From JAWAFC01 sp038890815 (GTDB lineage Archaea; Micrarchaeota; Micrarchaeia; Burarchaeales; JACRGF01): a stretch of DNA of 64,000 nucleotides. The first letter of the stretch is position 1, and each line of letters opens with the position of its first letter. A model generated the notes under the pieces. The model was not told the origin of the DNA and did no database searches. It saw only the letters and a program-made list of their open reading frames with translations. Location of the stretch: positions 62,001 through 126,000 of the forward strand of contig JAWAFC010000005.1 of the NCBI GenBank assembly GCA_038890815.1. Reading direction: 5' to 3'. Positions 16,184-23,911 of this stretch are shown here, piece after piece. The translations under genes were made by a program, and so were the position numbers.

Positions 16184-18946
16184 CTAGGACGCCCGGACAG
16201 GGCGGCTCTTCAATTTAATTTCTCCATTTTTTGTTCTGGCAATGAGCTCGGCGGCCGCGTGGTTTGCCACCCCGCTCACGCGGTAGGAGACCTCCCAGCC
16301 CTCGTTGGCCCGCACGATGCCGCGCTCCCAGCATAGCACCCTGCCAAAAATGGTATCCGAAATCTTCGCATCGCCCGCATCAACGAGCTCGCCATCCTGA
16401 ATGATATCGAGCAGCCTGGCATTCCACAGCTCAACGCCGACATTCTCAAGCCGCAGCTTAACCCTATCGCCCTCAACGCTCTTGATCAGCTCCAGCCTTG
16501 GCCTGAAGGCGACAGCATAGATCAGCAGGGCAAGCACGGGAAGGGGCAGCAGCAGGGCGAGCACCATCATCCAGGCATAGTCTGGCACCTGTGGCCCGCT
16601 CAGCGTATTGGAGAGCGGCTTGGTTTTCGGCGGGAGTGAGGGCCCAACAACCTCTATGAACGCTGTGAGGTTGCCAAAGCTGATGCTCCAGTTGCCGGCC
16701 TCATCAAAAACAAAGAGTAGGCGGCCACCTGAGAGCTGCCCGACAGAAACCATGCCGCTCGGCGAAGTTATCGAAAGCCAGCCGCTGGCAGGGACGCCCT
16801 GCCTCAACACGGCAATTGAAACTGGCTCGTTGATGAGCGCGGTGGATGGCAGAAACAGCTCGATTGCTGGCCCGATGGGCTCAGTTGTTTGGGATTGGTT
16901 TGAAGGCTCGCTCGCGGGCGCGCTCTCGGGCTCTGTGGCAGGGGTGGTTTCCGCAGATGCGCCCGCAGCAGTGTTTGGGGCATTGAAAATGGTCGAGGGG
17001 CTCTCTGCGGGTGGCACGCTGGGGGATGGGCTGGGGGGTTGGCTGGGGTAGTAAGAGCCTGAATAGCTGCTCCTGCCACCGCCACGCCTGCTTGGAGGCG
17101 GGGCCGGAACATCGTAGTAGAAAACAACCTGATGGTCGCCCTCGTGCAGCGAGGAGTTTGTGTGATTTGTTCCCACAACTATCTCGATCGCGCTCGAGTT
17201 TTCAGCCCACATCACATCTTGCTCGCTACCATCGACAGTGACGCCCGCGCTGCCGGCCACCGCGCTCGCCCAATCGGCCATGATTTCCTTGGCGAAGGCA
17301 TAGCGGATGGGGAGGGTGGGAATGCGGCTGTCCTCTGGAATGCGTATACAGGCGCGCACCTCCCTGCGCGTCTGGGAGGGCGCCAAAAAGGTCGGAGGGG
17401 CGCACTCGCTGGGGCCGGGCATTGAGGCATTGGCGAAGAGGAGCAAGGAGGCGTTGGGTTCGAGCTCGATGGGTCCGAACGGCGCATCCAGCGTCCATAC
17501 ACCCTCGCTGGCATCGGCGAAAGTCTGCCTGATCTTCCTGAGCGGATTTGTGTTGTTGAAGATGAATTTGAGAGTGGCGTGTAGCGGCTGGCCAACGCGC
17601 GCTTCGGCAGGCAGCAGCTCGCCCACCAACATCTTCTCTATGCCCGCCACCCTGAACCGCAGAGAGAATGAGCAGTTGGCGTACTCCGGGCACGAGGCAT
17701 TGAAGCTGGCGAGCGAGCCGTCCAGCGACACGGGTAGGGGCGAGCCATCGGCCTCGGCCTCGAGCGAGCCGACGAAATCGGCTGGCAAGGGATAGCTTAT
17801 TGTGTCGTTGAAGGGCGTGTGTTTGTTGTTTATCGCGGTGAAGGAGACCGCGAGCATGGCCTCGGCGAGCTCCTCACTGCTGACTATGTCGGTCGTGTTG
17901 GCCTCAACGAGGATGGATGTGCTGGCCTCCCCCCTACTCCCCAATGGCGACTCGAGCGCGCCGATGGTGAGCGGCTTGGGGCCAAGAGGCTCGCTGTCGG
18001 CAATCAGCAGTTCAAGCACGCATGAGCCATCATCCGCTGTTAAGCAGGAGACATTCGATGTGGAAACCAACACATCTCCAGCTGGGCTGCCGGCAACGCG
18101 CGCAGTGACGGCAATGCGCACGCGCTCGCCGGGAAAGTAGCCATCGCGCGGATGGCCGTCAAGCAGGGCTGGCAACACGACGATGCGGGGGACTGTATAG
18201 CTGGCATTCAGCGCACCGGTCGCGGATAGCGTGTCATTTTCAAGCGAGCAGTTATCGCAGGAGAAATTGCTCACGCGTGGGGGCAGGGTGAAGCGCAACA
18301 CACTCATGTTCGAGCTGCCGAGCAGGGAGAGCGTGTAGCGCACGCTATCCTCCAGCAGCTCAAACGAGGCATTGGCCTCCCGCACGATTGTTGATGGGGA
18401 GAAGGCCATGCGCGCATAGAGGGGCACAGACTTGCAGGAGAGCGCCGGACAGCTCCCGCTCCCCTGAGCAAGAAGCGCTCCAATGCCATCGGTTATGCTC
18501 AGCGTGTTTGTGCCGGCATTGAAGCAGTTTGCCGGGAAAGAGACAGTGCGCTCGTGTTGTCCTCCCGAGCATTTGTGATAGCATGTGTTGTGGATATCCG
18601 CCGAGCACCGGCCGTTTATCGAAACTGAGAGCTTCGGGATACCCCAATAGCACTCGAGTATCGAGAGCGTTATGGTACCATCCGCTGGGTGGGGGATAGT
18701 GAAGGTGAAGGTTGGTTTTGTGACAAGGAATATGTTTTTGTATACATCTTTGGAGCATACGTTGCCTGAAGTGAAGACCCTCACAACGTTGTCCGGATAG
18801 GAGCAGGTATATGGGCCCATGCTGCGCGGGGAGCACGATGCAAAAAGCGCAAAGCCAGGCATCTCCTCGGTGTAATCGAAAATGACCTCGCCGGCCGCAG
18901 CCAAATGTAGGAGCAGCAGGGCCACGAATAGCGCGCGCAGGGTCAT
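16184..18946 (-). CDS. Large cell-surface protein with C-terminal membrane anchor
   Basis: A 920-residue protein. A signal peptide (LFVALLLLHLAAAG) leads into a Cys-rich region, residues 35-175, with about a dozen Cys. Long beta-rich segments with many Asn-glycosylation sequons follow. Next is a Gly/Ser/Tyr/Pro stretch near 640-670 and a Pro/Ser/Thr/Glu-rich stalk to about 715. One transmembrane helix near 785-810 precedes a roughly 100-residue C-terminal cytoplasmic domain. The layout suggests a wall-spanning glycoprotein, possibly an adhesin or sensor. I recognise no catalytic domain. The TATA-like TTTATTAATA (18964-18973) is 23 bp before the ATG. Confidence 0.65.
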   Translation of the reverse strand: MTLRALFVALLLLHLAAAGEVIFDYTEEMPGFALFASCSPRSMGPYTCSYPDNVVRVFTSGNVCSKDVYKNIFLVTKPTFTFTIPHPADGTITLSILECYWGIPKLSVSINGRCSADIHNTCYHKCSGGQHERTVSFPANCFNAGTNTLSITDGIGALLAQGSGSCPALSCKSVPLYARMAFSPSTIVREANASFELLEDSVRYTLSLLGSSNMSVLRFTLPPRVSNFSCDNCSLENDTLSATGALNASYTVPRIVVLPALLDGHPRDGYFPGERVRIAVTARVAGSPAGDVLVSTSNVSCLTADDGSCVLELLIADSEPLGPKPLTIGALESPLGSRGEASTSILVEANTTDIVSSEELAEAMLAVSFTAINNKHTPFNDTISYPLPADFVGSLEAEADGSPLPVSLDGSLASFNASCPEYANCSFSLRFRVAGIEKMLVGELLPAEARVGQPLHATLKFIFNNTNPLRKIRQTFADASEGVWTLDAPFGPIELEPNASLLLFANASMPGPSECAPPTFLAPSQTRREVRACIRIPEDSRIPTLPIRYAFAKEIMADWASAVAGSAGVTVDGSEQDVMWAENSSAIEIVVGTNHTNSSLHEGDHQVVFYYDVPAPPPSRRGGGRSSYSGSYYPSQPPSPSPSVPPAESPSTIFNAPNTAAGASAETTPATEPESAPASEPSNQSQTTEPIGPAIELFLPSTALINEPVSIAVLRQGVPASGWLSITSPSGMVSVGQLSGGRLLFVFDEAGNWSISFGNLTAFIEVVGPSLPPKTKPLSNTLSGPQVPDYAWMMVLALLLPLPVLALLIYAVAFRPRLELIKSVEGDRVKLRLENVGVELWNARLLDIIQDGELVDAGDAKISDTIFGRVLCWERGIVRANEGWEVSYRVSGVANHAAAELIARTKNGEIKLKSRPVRAS

Positions 18947-18963
18947 GCTATAATATTCCCCTA

Positions 18964-18973
18964 TTTATTAATA
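18964..18973 (-). promoter_or_regulatory. TATA-like element for the large surface protein
   Basis: TTTATTAATA, centred 23 bp before ATG 18946, consistent with a leaderless transcript. Confidence 0.4.
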
Positions 18974-18983
18974 GTGGCTGGTG

Positions 18984-19361
18984 CTAATATTCATCGCTGA
19001 GCTCGAGCTGGAGCAACGCCTCCTCAAGCTCGGCGCGCTGTTTTTCCAGAAGTTTTCGGATGCGCTCAATGCGCTTGGCCTGCAGGTCGACCGCCCTGTA
19101 TTTGCGGGCTGCCTTGTTGAAGTGCTCTATGGAGAGCGTGTAGAGCTCCTCCTTATCCATCGTTCTGGCGATGTCGGCAAGAATTTCTCCGAGAAATTTG
19201 TTCACAGCGATTTTGACATCGCTCTTTATCTGATGCTCCTTCTGCAGGTTCTCCTTGATTATCCTGACGATGCGGGCGGTCGGGAAAGGCAGCTTTGCCT
19301 CTTCCTCGGCGGGAATCTCTTCCTCGGGAGCCTCTGCGACTGCCTTGTCTTCTTCAGCCAC
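18984..19361 (-). CDS. Histone-fold protein with acidic N-terminus and C-terminal coiled coil
   Basis: A 125-residue protein. After an acidic 25-residue N-terminus, LPFPTARIVRIIKENL begins like the first helix of a histone fold, followed by a long central helix (SDVKIAVNKFLGEILADIAR) and a third helix around LYTLSIEHFNKAARKY. Residues 85-122 are a Lys/Arg/Glu coiled coil ending in LLQLELSDEY. I infer a histone-fold/coiled-coil DNA-associated protein; without comparison this is moderate confidence. GTG 19361, with GGTGAT upstream, is preferred because the core promoter lies inside the longer open frame that begins at 19415. Confidence 0.6.
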   Translation of the reverse strand: MAEEDKAVAEAPEEEIPAEEEAKLPFPTARIVRIIKENLQKEHQIKSDVKIAVNKFLGEILADIARTMDKEELYTLSIEHFNKAARKYRAVDLQAKRIERIRKLLEKQRAELEEALLQLELSDEY

Positions 19362-19379
19362 TTCATCACCTTGCAAGCC

Positions 19380-19402
19380 TTTAAGTTGTTGTATTTTAAA
19401 TA
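19380..19402. promoter_or_regulatory. Divergent core promoters, histone-fold gene and EndA-like gene
   Basis: TTTAAG at 19380-19385 is 26 bp before GTG 19408 of the plus-strand gene. ATTTTAAATA at 19393-19402 serves the minus-strand gene, with a short leader to GTG 19361. The two divergent promoters occupy under 25 bp. Confidence 0.45.
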
Positions 19403-19407
19403 ATGTT

Positions 19408-19908
19408 GTGGCCACACTGCGCGCAGGGAAAATCGTAGAGGAAAACCCCGCACTGGCAGATGGAATTTTCAGGAGGGGATTTGGCAGGCTGAGCGGCCAG
19501 CGCGTGCACCTACATCCGCTCGAGGCTGCCTATCTCGTCTCCATCGGAAAAATAAAGGTGGTGAGCGGAGGGAGGGAACTCAGCGCGCAGGCACTGCTCG
19601 CCCTCGCAAAAGAGCGCGATACGCTGGCCCCCGAGAAGTATGCCGTGCTGGCCGACCTCAGAAAGAGGGGATATGCCGTGCGCATTGTTGAGGGCGAGCG
19701 CTGGCTACGCGTTTATGAGAGGGGGAAGAGGCCCGGCGAGGCGCCCTCCAAATTTTTGGTTAGGGTTGTGAGGGGGGGCGAGCGGGCAAGCGTGGGGGAG
19801 ATTGTCGAGGAGGCCGAGGGGGCCCACAACGCGCGCAAGAGGCTGGTGTGGGCGCTCGTGAGGCCTGATGGCATCTCGTATTATGGGGTGGAGAGGGCTG
19901 GGTTGTGA
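19408..19908 (+). CDS. tRNA-splicing endonuclease EndA-like subunit lacking the catalytic His
   Basis: A 166-residue protein with the two-domain layout of archaeal tRNA-intron endonucleases: an N-terminal beta-alpha domain (HLHPLEAAYLVSIGKIKVV) and a C-terminal nuclease domain (YAVLADLRKRGYAVR, LRVYERG, SKFLVRVV, ARKRLVWALV). In active subunits Tyr, His and Lys form the catalytic triad. The Tyr of RVY and the Lys of ARKRL remain, but ten residues after the Tyr, where His is expected, there is Pro (EAPSKFLV). It may be the structural subunit of a heteromeric enzyme whose partner lies elsewhere. GTG 19408 is 26 bp after TTTAAG. Confidence 0.7.
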   Translation: MATLRAGKIVEENPALADGIFRRGFGRLSGQRVHLHPLEAAYLVSIGKIKVVSGGRELSAQALLALAKERDTLAPEKYAVLADLRKRGYAVRIVEGERWLRVYERGKRPGEAPSKFLVRVVRGGERASVGEIVEEAEGAHNARKRLVWALVRPDGISYYGVERAGL

Positions 19909-20456
19909 TGCTCAACTGCACACGGTGCGGGCGGGCCATCGAGCCATGGGAGATGGGGCTCTACTACGGCTCCTTCCTTTGCTCTTACTGCTATGGAGAA
20001 AGGATGAAGGAAAGGGAGCGCAGCGAGATATGCACGGCCTGCTACCGACACCTCAAAAAGAGCGAGGCGATCACGCGCCTCGGGCGCACGCTGTGTGCCC
20101 CCTGCGCTGAGAAGGAGGAGGCGAGGAGGCGCGAGGCCACGTGCAAGGTGTGCGGCCGCTGGATAGTGGATCCAAACGAGAAGCGCATCATGCCGACCGG
20201 CGAGGCCATGTGCGTGGATTGTTATCACAAGGAGATGGGCGCCATGCGGCTGGCAGCAAAAGTGTGCGTGAGATGTGGCAAGAGCACGGTGGCGCGGTTT
20301 GTGACCGAAAAGGGAGAAGTGTACTGCCCGCCATGCTCAAGGTTTGTTGCCGAGGCGCTCACGGAGGAGAGGGGTCCGCCCATTGTGGTCGAGGAAGAGG
20401 AGACTCCTCTCATAAAGAGGCTGAGAGGGCTGATCGAGAAAATGCTCAAGAGCTAG
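19908..20456 (+). CDS. Small protein with four zinc-binding CxxC modules
   Basis: A 182-residue protein containing eight CxxC pairs arranged as four sequential knuckle pairs: CTRC/CSYC, CTAC/CAPC, CKVC/CVDC and CVRC/CPPC. Each pair is spaced like a LIM or zinc-ribbon module, so four zinc ions are likely. A Glu-rich linker and a basic amphipathic helix (LIKRLRGLIEKMLKS) close the protein. Function is unknown; nucleic-acid or protein binding is plausible. Its ATG overlaps the EndA-like stop as TGATG, so it is translationally coupled to that gene. The 3' end overlaps the convergent gene by 11 bp. Confidence 0.6.
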   Translation: MLNCTRCGRAIEPWEMGLYYGSFLCSYCYGERMKERERSEICTACYRHLKKSEAITRLGRTLCAPCAEKEEARRREATCKVCGRWIVDPNEKRIMPTGEAMCVDCYHKEMGAMRLAAKVCVRCGKSTVARFVTEKGEVYCPPCSRFVAEALTEERGPPIVVEEEETPLIKRLRGLIEKMLKS

Positions 20457-21099
20457 TCGCCAGCAGGGCGTCCGTTTGCTCCCCCATGTAATCGAGGTCG
20501 GTTATCGTGTTTTGCTTGCGCCACCACAAGCGCGCATCCACAGGCTCGCCCGCCGTTCGCTCTCCGATGAGCTTTGCCACGAGCTTAACGAGCGCGAGGT
20601 GCTGCAATTCGGTAGAAAACGACGTCAGCCCCTCCTCAAGCAGTACGCTGGCGGTGTTGCCGAGGACCAGAAGCCCGTAAGCGTAGAGGATGTCTGAGCC
20701 TGTGATGAGCTCGTTGCAGAAATCCGACACAGCGCGCTTTGCGCTCGAGCCGACGAGCCACCTCTGCGCGCGCTGGAGGGCGGCAGAGTGCTCCAGCAGG
20801 GAGCAGGCGAGCGCGTGATGCTGAATGTAGCGCAGGGGCCTGCCATGCGCTGAGACAATGTTCTCCTCCACAACCCCGAGCGTGTGCATGGCCAGCACGC
20901 GCTGCTTATCCTTGTGAAGCAGTATCACCCCGCGGCGGTGGTTTTCCTTTGCCGCCTTTTCAATGGCTTTGCTCCCGAGCGGCCTGAAGAGCTTGGCTGA
21001 TGGCGGAAGGCTGATGTCCTCCAGAAGATATTTTTCGAAAGGGGGTGGCAGGCATTGCCGGCGGCAGCTGACCTCTTTTTTAATGCCGGATCGCAGCAC
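20446..21099 (-). CDS. Uncharacterised protein
   Basis: A 217-residue, mostly helical soluble protein with no signal or membrane segment. I do not recognise it. Notable stretches are HRRGVILLHKDKQRVLAMHTLG and a His-containing helix (YIQHHALACSLLEHSAAL). GTG 21099 is chosen because a TATA-like TATTTAAG lies 27 bp upstream. It converges on the multi-zinc gene, overlapping it by 11 bp, and stands just upstream of the pterin locus on the same strand but with its own promoter. Confidence 0.6.
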   Translation of the reverse strand: MLRSGIKKEVSCRRQCLPPPFEKYLLEDISLPPSAKLFRPLGSKAIEKAAKENHRRGVILLHKDKQRVLAMHTLGVVEENIVSAHGRPLRYIQHHALACSLLEHSAALQRAQRWLVGSSAKRAVSDFCNELITGSDILYAYGLLVLGNTASVLLEEGLTSFSTELQHLALVKLVAKLIGERTAGEPVDARLWWRKQNTITDLDYMGEQTDALLATSS

Positions 21100-21132
21100 A
21101 TCGCTGTTTTTGGCAAAGCCGGTATTTAAGAG

Positions 21133-21570
21133 CTATGGATAGACCGCGCTCGCGTGAGGGCTTTCGAAGACGCGGATTGAGAGCCTTCCGCCCACCTTCC
21201 CCTTTATTTTATCATGGAGAAACCTGGCGAGCTGCTCGGCCGTCACCGCGCTGATGGGTAGAAACACCACATCGCTCTGCGGAAAGACAAAACGCTCCCC
21301 GCACGCAATGACCTCAACCTCACCGCCCTTCAGCCTTGCGCTGACAGCCCTGCTTTTTTTTGGCAGCAGAAGCTTGTGATCGAGTGGCGCAATGGCCTGG
21401 CGCAGCAGGCGGCGCAGCTCTCTGAAGTCCACCACCATTCCCTCTTTGCCGGGCCTTCCCTGCACGCTCGCCTCCACCTCATAATTGTGGCCATGGAGGG
21501 GCTCGCGCACACCACCGACAATCGCAAAGTGGGCCGCGCTGAAACCGATGCCAGACACGACAACTTTCAC
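21133..21570 (-). CDS. 6-pyruvoyl-tetrahydropterin synthase-like enzyme, PTPS-III-type motif
   Basis: A 145-residue T-fold enzyme of the PTPS/QueD family. Zinc ligands are visible in FSAAHF and LHGHNY. GMVVDF, LDHKLL and a C-terminal FESPHAS complete the family pattern. Instead of the usual catalytic Cys before HGH it has a Glu (REPLHGHNY), the arrangement of PTPS-III enzymes that make 6-hydroxymethyl-dihydropterin directly. GTG 21570 overlaps the mptA stop, so the two form one unit. I infer a role in supplying the pterin for methanopterin; a queuosine/archaeosine function is less likely because of the motif and the neighbours. Confidence 0.8.
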   Translation of the reverse strand: MKVVVSGIGFSAAHFAIVGGVREPLHGHNYEVEASVQGRPGKEGMVVDFRELRRLLRQAIAPLDHKLLLPKKSRAVSARLKGGEVEVIACGERFVFPQSDVVFLPISAVTAEQLARFLHDKIKGKVGGRLSIRVFESPHASAVYP

Positions 21571-22484
21571 GCGCCATCCCTCAGCTCTCCAAAAGAGATG
21601 ACCTTCTCGGCAAATGCATTGTGCGCGTGAATGCTCTCAGCGCTCTCGCAGCGCGCCGTGATGAGCGCATCGGGCGAGAGTTTTGGGTAGGCTGCCAACA
21701 GGCCGCTGAGCATGTTGCGCACGACATCCTCAACGAAGGCGGGCCTGGCGTGCGCGCTGACAATCACCCTGAGCTCGTCCTCCCTCTTGAGCACGCCAAA
21801 CACGGGCGAGGACATGCTGGACTCGGCAATCTCTGCGAGGTCTTGGGCATCAACGCGCTCGCCCTCGCCAGTCTCAACGATGAGCGTCGCCTTACACCTC
21901 TGGTTGTGGCTGGCGAGAGGGATGGCCGCGAGCGCGGTCTCGGCCTGTCGCTCATCGAAACCTTCTTTGAGGAGTTTTGCGCGCGCGTGCTCCCTTGACA
22001 GCTCAAGGCCGCACGGGCACACGGTCATGCCTGTGGCTTCTATGCCGATTGCTTTCCTTGTCCTTGTATGCCCATCCTCGCGCCATGACACCGCTTTGGC
22101 GAGGATGCGATAGGAGGAGCTGGCCGGAGCCTGCCTCGGCAGGATGAGATCGGCAGCCAGGCGCACCTCGGCGCGCGTGGCCAGCTCGTTCCTCTCCAGC
22201 AGCTTCCTCGATATCTCGGAGCACAGCACCTCAACATCGGCGATATTGTGCGAGGCGGCATGCTCCACGCACTCATTGATGACCTCGTTGTGTCGGCTGA
22301 AGTGCGCGCCCCTCTGCTCGCCCATCACATCGACAAAAGCATCGATGCTGGCATACAGGAGCGTCTTTTTCCCTTCTTCGTTCTCCTGCACGAGCGCCTT
22401 CTTTATGCCCGTCACGCCTGCACGCGTGAGCGGCATCCTGAAGGCAGGGGGCTGTGCATGCACATCCGGCAACGCCTCTCCCAC
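21567..22484 (-). CDS. mptA: GTP cyclohydrolase MptA (FolE2/GCYH-IB type)
   Basis: A 305-residue metal-dependent GTP cyclohydrolase that starts archaeal pterin synthesis by converting GTP to dihydroneopterin 2',3'-cyclic phosphate. The N-terminal LPDVHAQ matches the LPDVQ signature, CPCGLELSREHAR carries metal ligands, and SHNQRCKATLIVE the later conserved segment. Length is typical for the family. GTG 22484 lies 28 bp from the TATA-like ACTTAAAC at 22509-22516, shared with the divergent DUF1464 gene. It is translationally coupled to the PTPS-like gene. Confidence 0.9.
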   Translation of the reverse strand: MGEALPDVHAQPPAFRMPLTRAGVTGIKKALVQENEEGKKTLLYASIDAFVDVMGEQRGAHFSRHNEVINECVEHAASHNIADVEVLCSEISRKLLERNELATRAEVRLAADLILPRQAPASSSYRILAKAVSWREDGHTRTRKAIGIEATGMTVCPCGLELSREHARAKLLKEGFDERQAETALAAIPLASHNQRCKATLIVETGEGERVDAQDLAEIAESSMSSPVFGVLKREDELRVIVSAHARPAFVEDVVRNMLSGLLAAYPKLSPDALITARCESAESIHAHNAFAEKVISFGELRDGA

Positions 22485-22487
22485 AGG

Positions 22488-22516
22488 TATTTTAATCGGG
22501 CCACACTTACTTAAAC
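22488..22516. promoter_or_regulatory. Overlapping divergent promoters, mptA and DUF1464 gene
   Basis: TATTTTAAT (22488-22496) is 27 bp before ATG 22520 on the plus strand. ACTTAAAC (22509-22516) is 28 bp before GTG 22484 on the minus strand. Each promoter lies within the other's first transcribed bases. Confidence 0.5.
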
Positions 22517-22519
22517 CAT

Positions 22520-23473
22520 ATGCTGGCCGCTGGCATCGATGCCGGAAGCTCGCGGTGGGCTGTGGCGCTGTTGCGTGATGGCAAGCTGACGGGCTACACG
22601 GAAATGGCGAGCGGCGAGGCGGAGCGCATCGCCTCGCTTGTCTCGCGCGCCGATGTTGTGGCGGCTCCCTCCGGTTATGGCCTGCCCCTCATGCACATCA
22701 GCCAGCTCACCGCCCGCGAGCTACGACTGCTCGCCTTCAAGAGGGAACGCGAGAGCATTCTCGGGCTCACCGCGCTGCTGCGCGAGCTGAAGAGAAGGAA
22801 ATTGAATGCGTTTATCCTCCCCGGAGCCAAACACCTCCCCACAGTTCCAGCTTGGAGAAAGATAAACAGGATTGACATGGGCACGCCCGATAAGGTGGCC
22901 GCGTGTGCGTGCGCCATCGCCACGCTGGCCCGCGAGCGAAAAATCCGATTCGATGAGATGACCTTTCTCTTTGCCGAGCTCGGCTCCTTTTTCAATGCAT
23001 TCCTCGCTGTTGAGGATGGCAAAATTGTTGACGGCATTGGAGGAAGCTGTGCGAGCATGGGGTGGAGGGCGAGGGGCGCGGTCGATGCTGAAGTGGTTGG
23101 GGGGATGAAGCGCTGGGCTGGCAAGCGGTTTGTTTTCTCGGGCGGCCTGGCCGATGCGAGGAAAGTGTGTCGCGATGCCGAGAACGCTTACTGGGAGGGC
23201 GTGCTCAAAGATCTGGCGAGATTGCGCGTTGCTGTCGATGCCAGAGAGGTCGTGCTGTCTGGCGCGCTCGCGAGCAGAGCAAAAGAGAGGCTGGAGATGG
23301 TGGGCGCTGGCTATGCCTTCTTCGACCTGCAGGCGCACTGGGGTGGCCGAAAGCCCGCCGCCATAGGCGCGGCCATGCTGGCGGATGGGATAGCTGGGGG
23401 GGAGTTTCATCCGCTGTTTGACTGTATGGAAATCGATGGCGCGGCTGGCAGCATACTCGATTTTGTGGTGTGA
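22520..23473 (+). CDS. DUF1464-type ASKHA-fold predicted kinase
   Basis: A 317-residue protein resembling the archaeal DUF1464 family, sometimes labelled predicted butyrate kinase. The N-terminal AAGIDAGSSRWAVALLRDG is a phosphate-1-like loop of the actin/sugar-kinase fold. DGIGGSCASMGWRARG and the late VLSGALASRAKERL and GGRKPAAIGAAMLADG fit the later nucleotide-binding segments. Its substrate is unknown. It diverges from mptA and is followed after 3 bp by another uncharacterised gene, so it is embedded in the pterin locus. ATG 22520 is 27 bp from its TATA-like element, suggesting a leaderless transcript. Confidence 0.7.
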   Translation: MLAAGIDAGSSRWAVALLRDGKLTGYTEMASGEAERIASLVSRADVVAAPSGYGLPLMHISQLTARELRLLAFKRERESILGLTALLRELKRRKLNAFILPGAKHLPTVPAWRKINRIDMGTPDKVAACACAIATLARERKIRFDEMTFLFAELGSFFNAFLAVEDGKIVDGIGGSCASMGWRARGAVDAEVVGGMKRWAGKRFVFSGGLADARKVCRDAENAYWEGVLKDLARLRVAVDAREVVLSGALASRAKERLEMVGAGYAFFDLQAHWGGRKPAAIGAAMLADGIAGGEFHPLFDCMEIDGAAGSILDFVV

Positions 23474-23476
23474 GGG

Positions 23477-23911
23477 ATGAGAAAAAGCGAGCAGAAATTT
23501 GGGGCCGGGCGTGCAGTTGAGTTCCCCAGCATATTGGAGAGAGGTAAGACCATACTTGGCATTCGAGTGATGAAGAGCGCGCGCAAGGAATCGGTGGATG
23601 CCCTGCTCGGGAACCTCGTATGGTCCCCGCTTCATGCGCTCGGCGCGCTCGCCAAAGTTGATTACGGGGAGGATGCAGCGCTCATGCAGAGAGTTGTGGA
23701 TTTCACCTCTGTATTTCTCGGCAGGCAGGATGAGGTTGGCGACAAAGCATACGAGCTGATGCGCGTGCTGTACCACGATGCGCGCGCAGCGCTCGGCTCC
23801 ATTGAGGGGCGGGGCGCGATAAGTAAAATTGAGCTGGAGCCGAGGGCGAAGGCGTTGCGCGCGCTGGCCGAGCGCATCGAGCGCCTTCTGACCGAGCACG
23901 GGCTGGCCTAA
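23477..23911 (+). CDS. Uncharacterised protein in the pterin locus
   Basis: A 144-residue soluble, mainly helical protein that I do not recognise. It opens with a basic MRKSEQKFGAGR, has a central VDALLGNLVWSPLHALGAL helix and an Arg/Glu-rich C-terminal helix. It begins 3 bp after the DUF1464 gene on the same strand and overlaps the 3' end of convergent mptG by 4 bp. Co-transcription with the DUF1464 gene is likely. A link to pterin or C1-carrier metabolism is inference from position only. Confidence 0.6.
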   Translation: MRKSEQKFGAGRAVEFPSILERGKTILGIRVMKSARKESVDALLGNLVWSPLHALGALAKVDYGEDAALMQRVVDFTSVFLGRQDEVGDKAYELMRVLYHDARAALGSIEGRGAISKIELEPRAKALRALAERIERLLTEHGLA

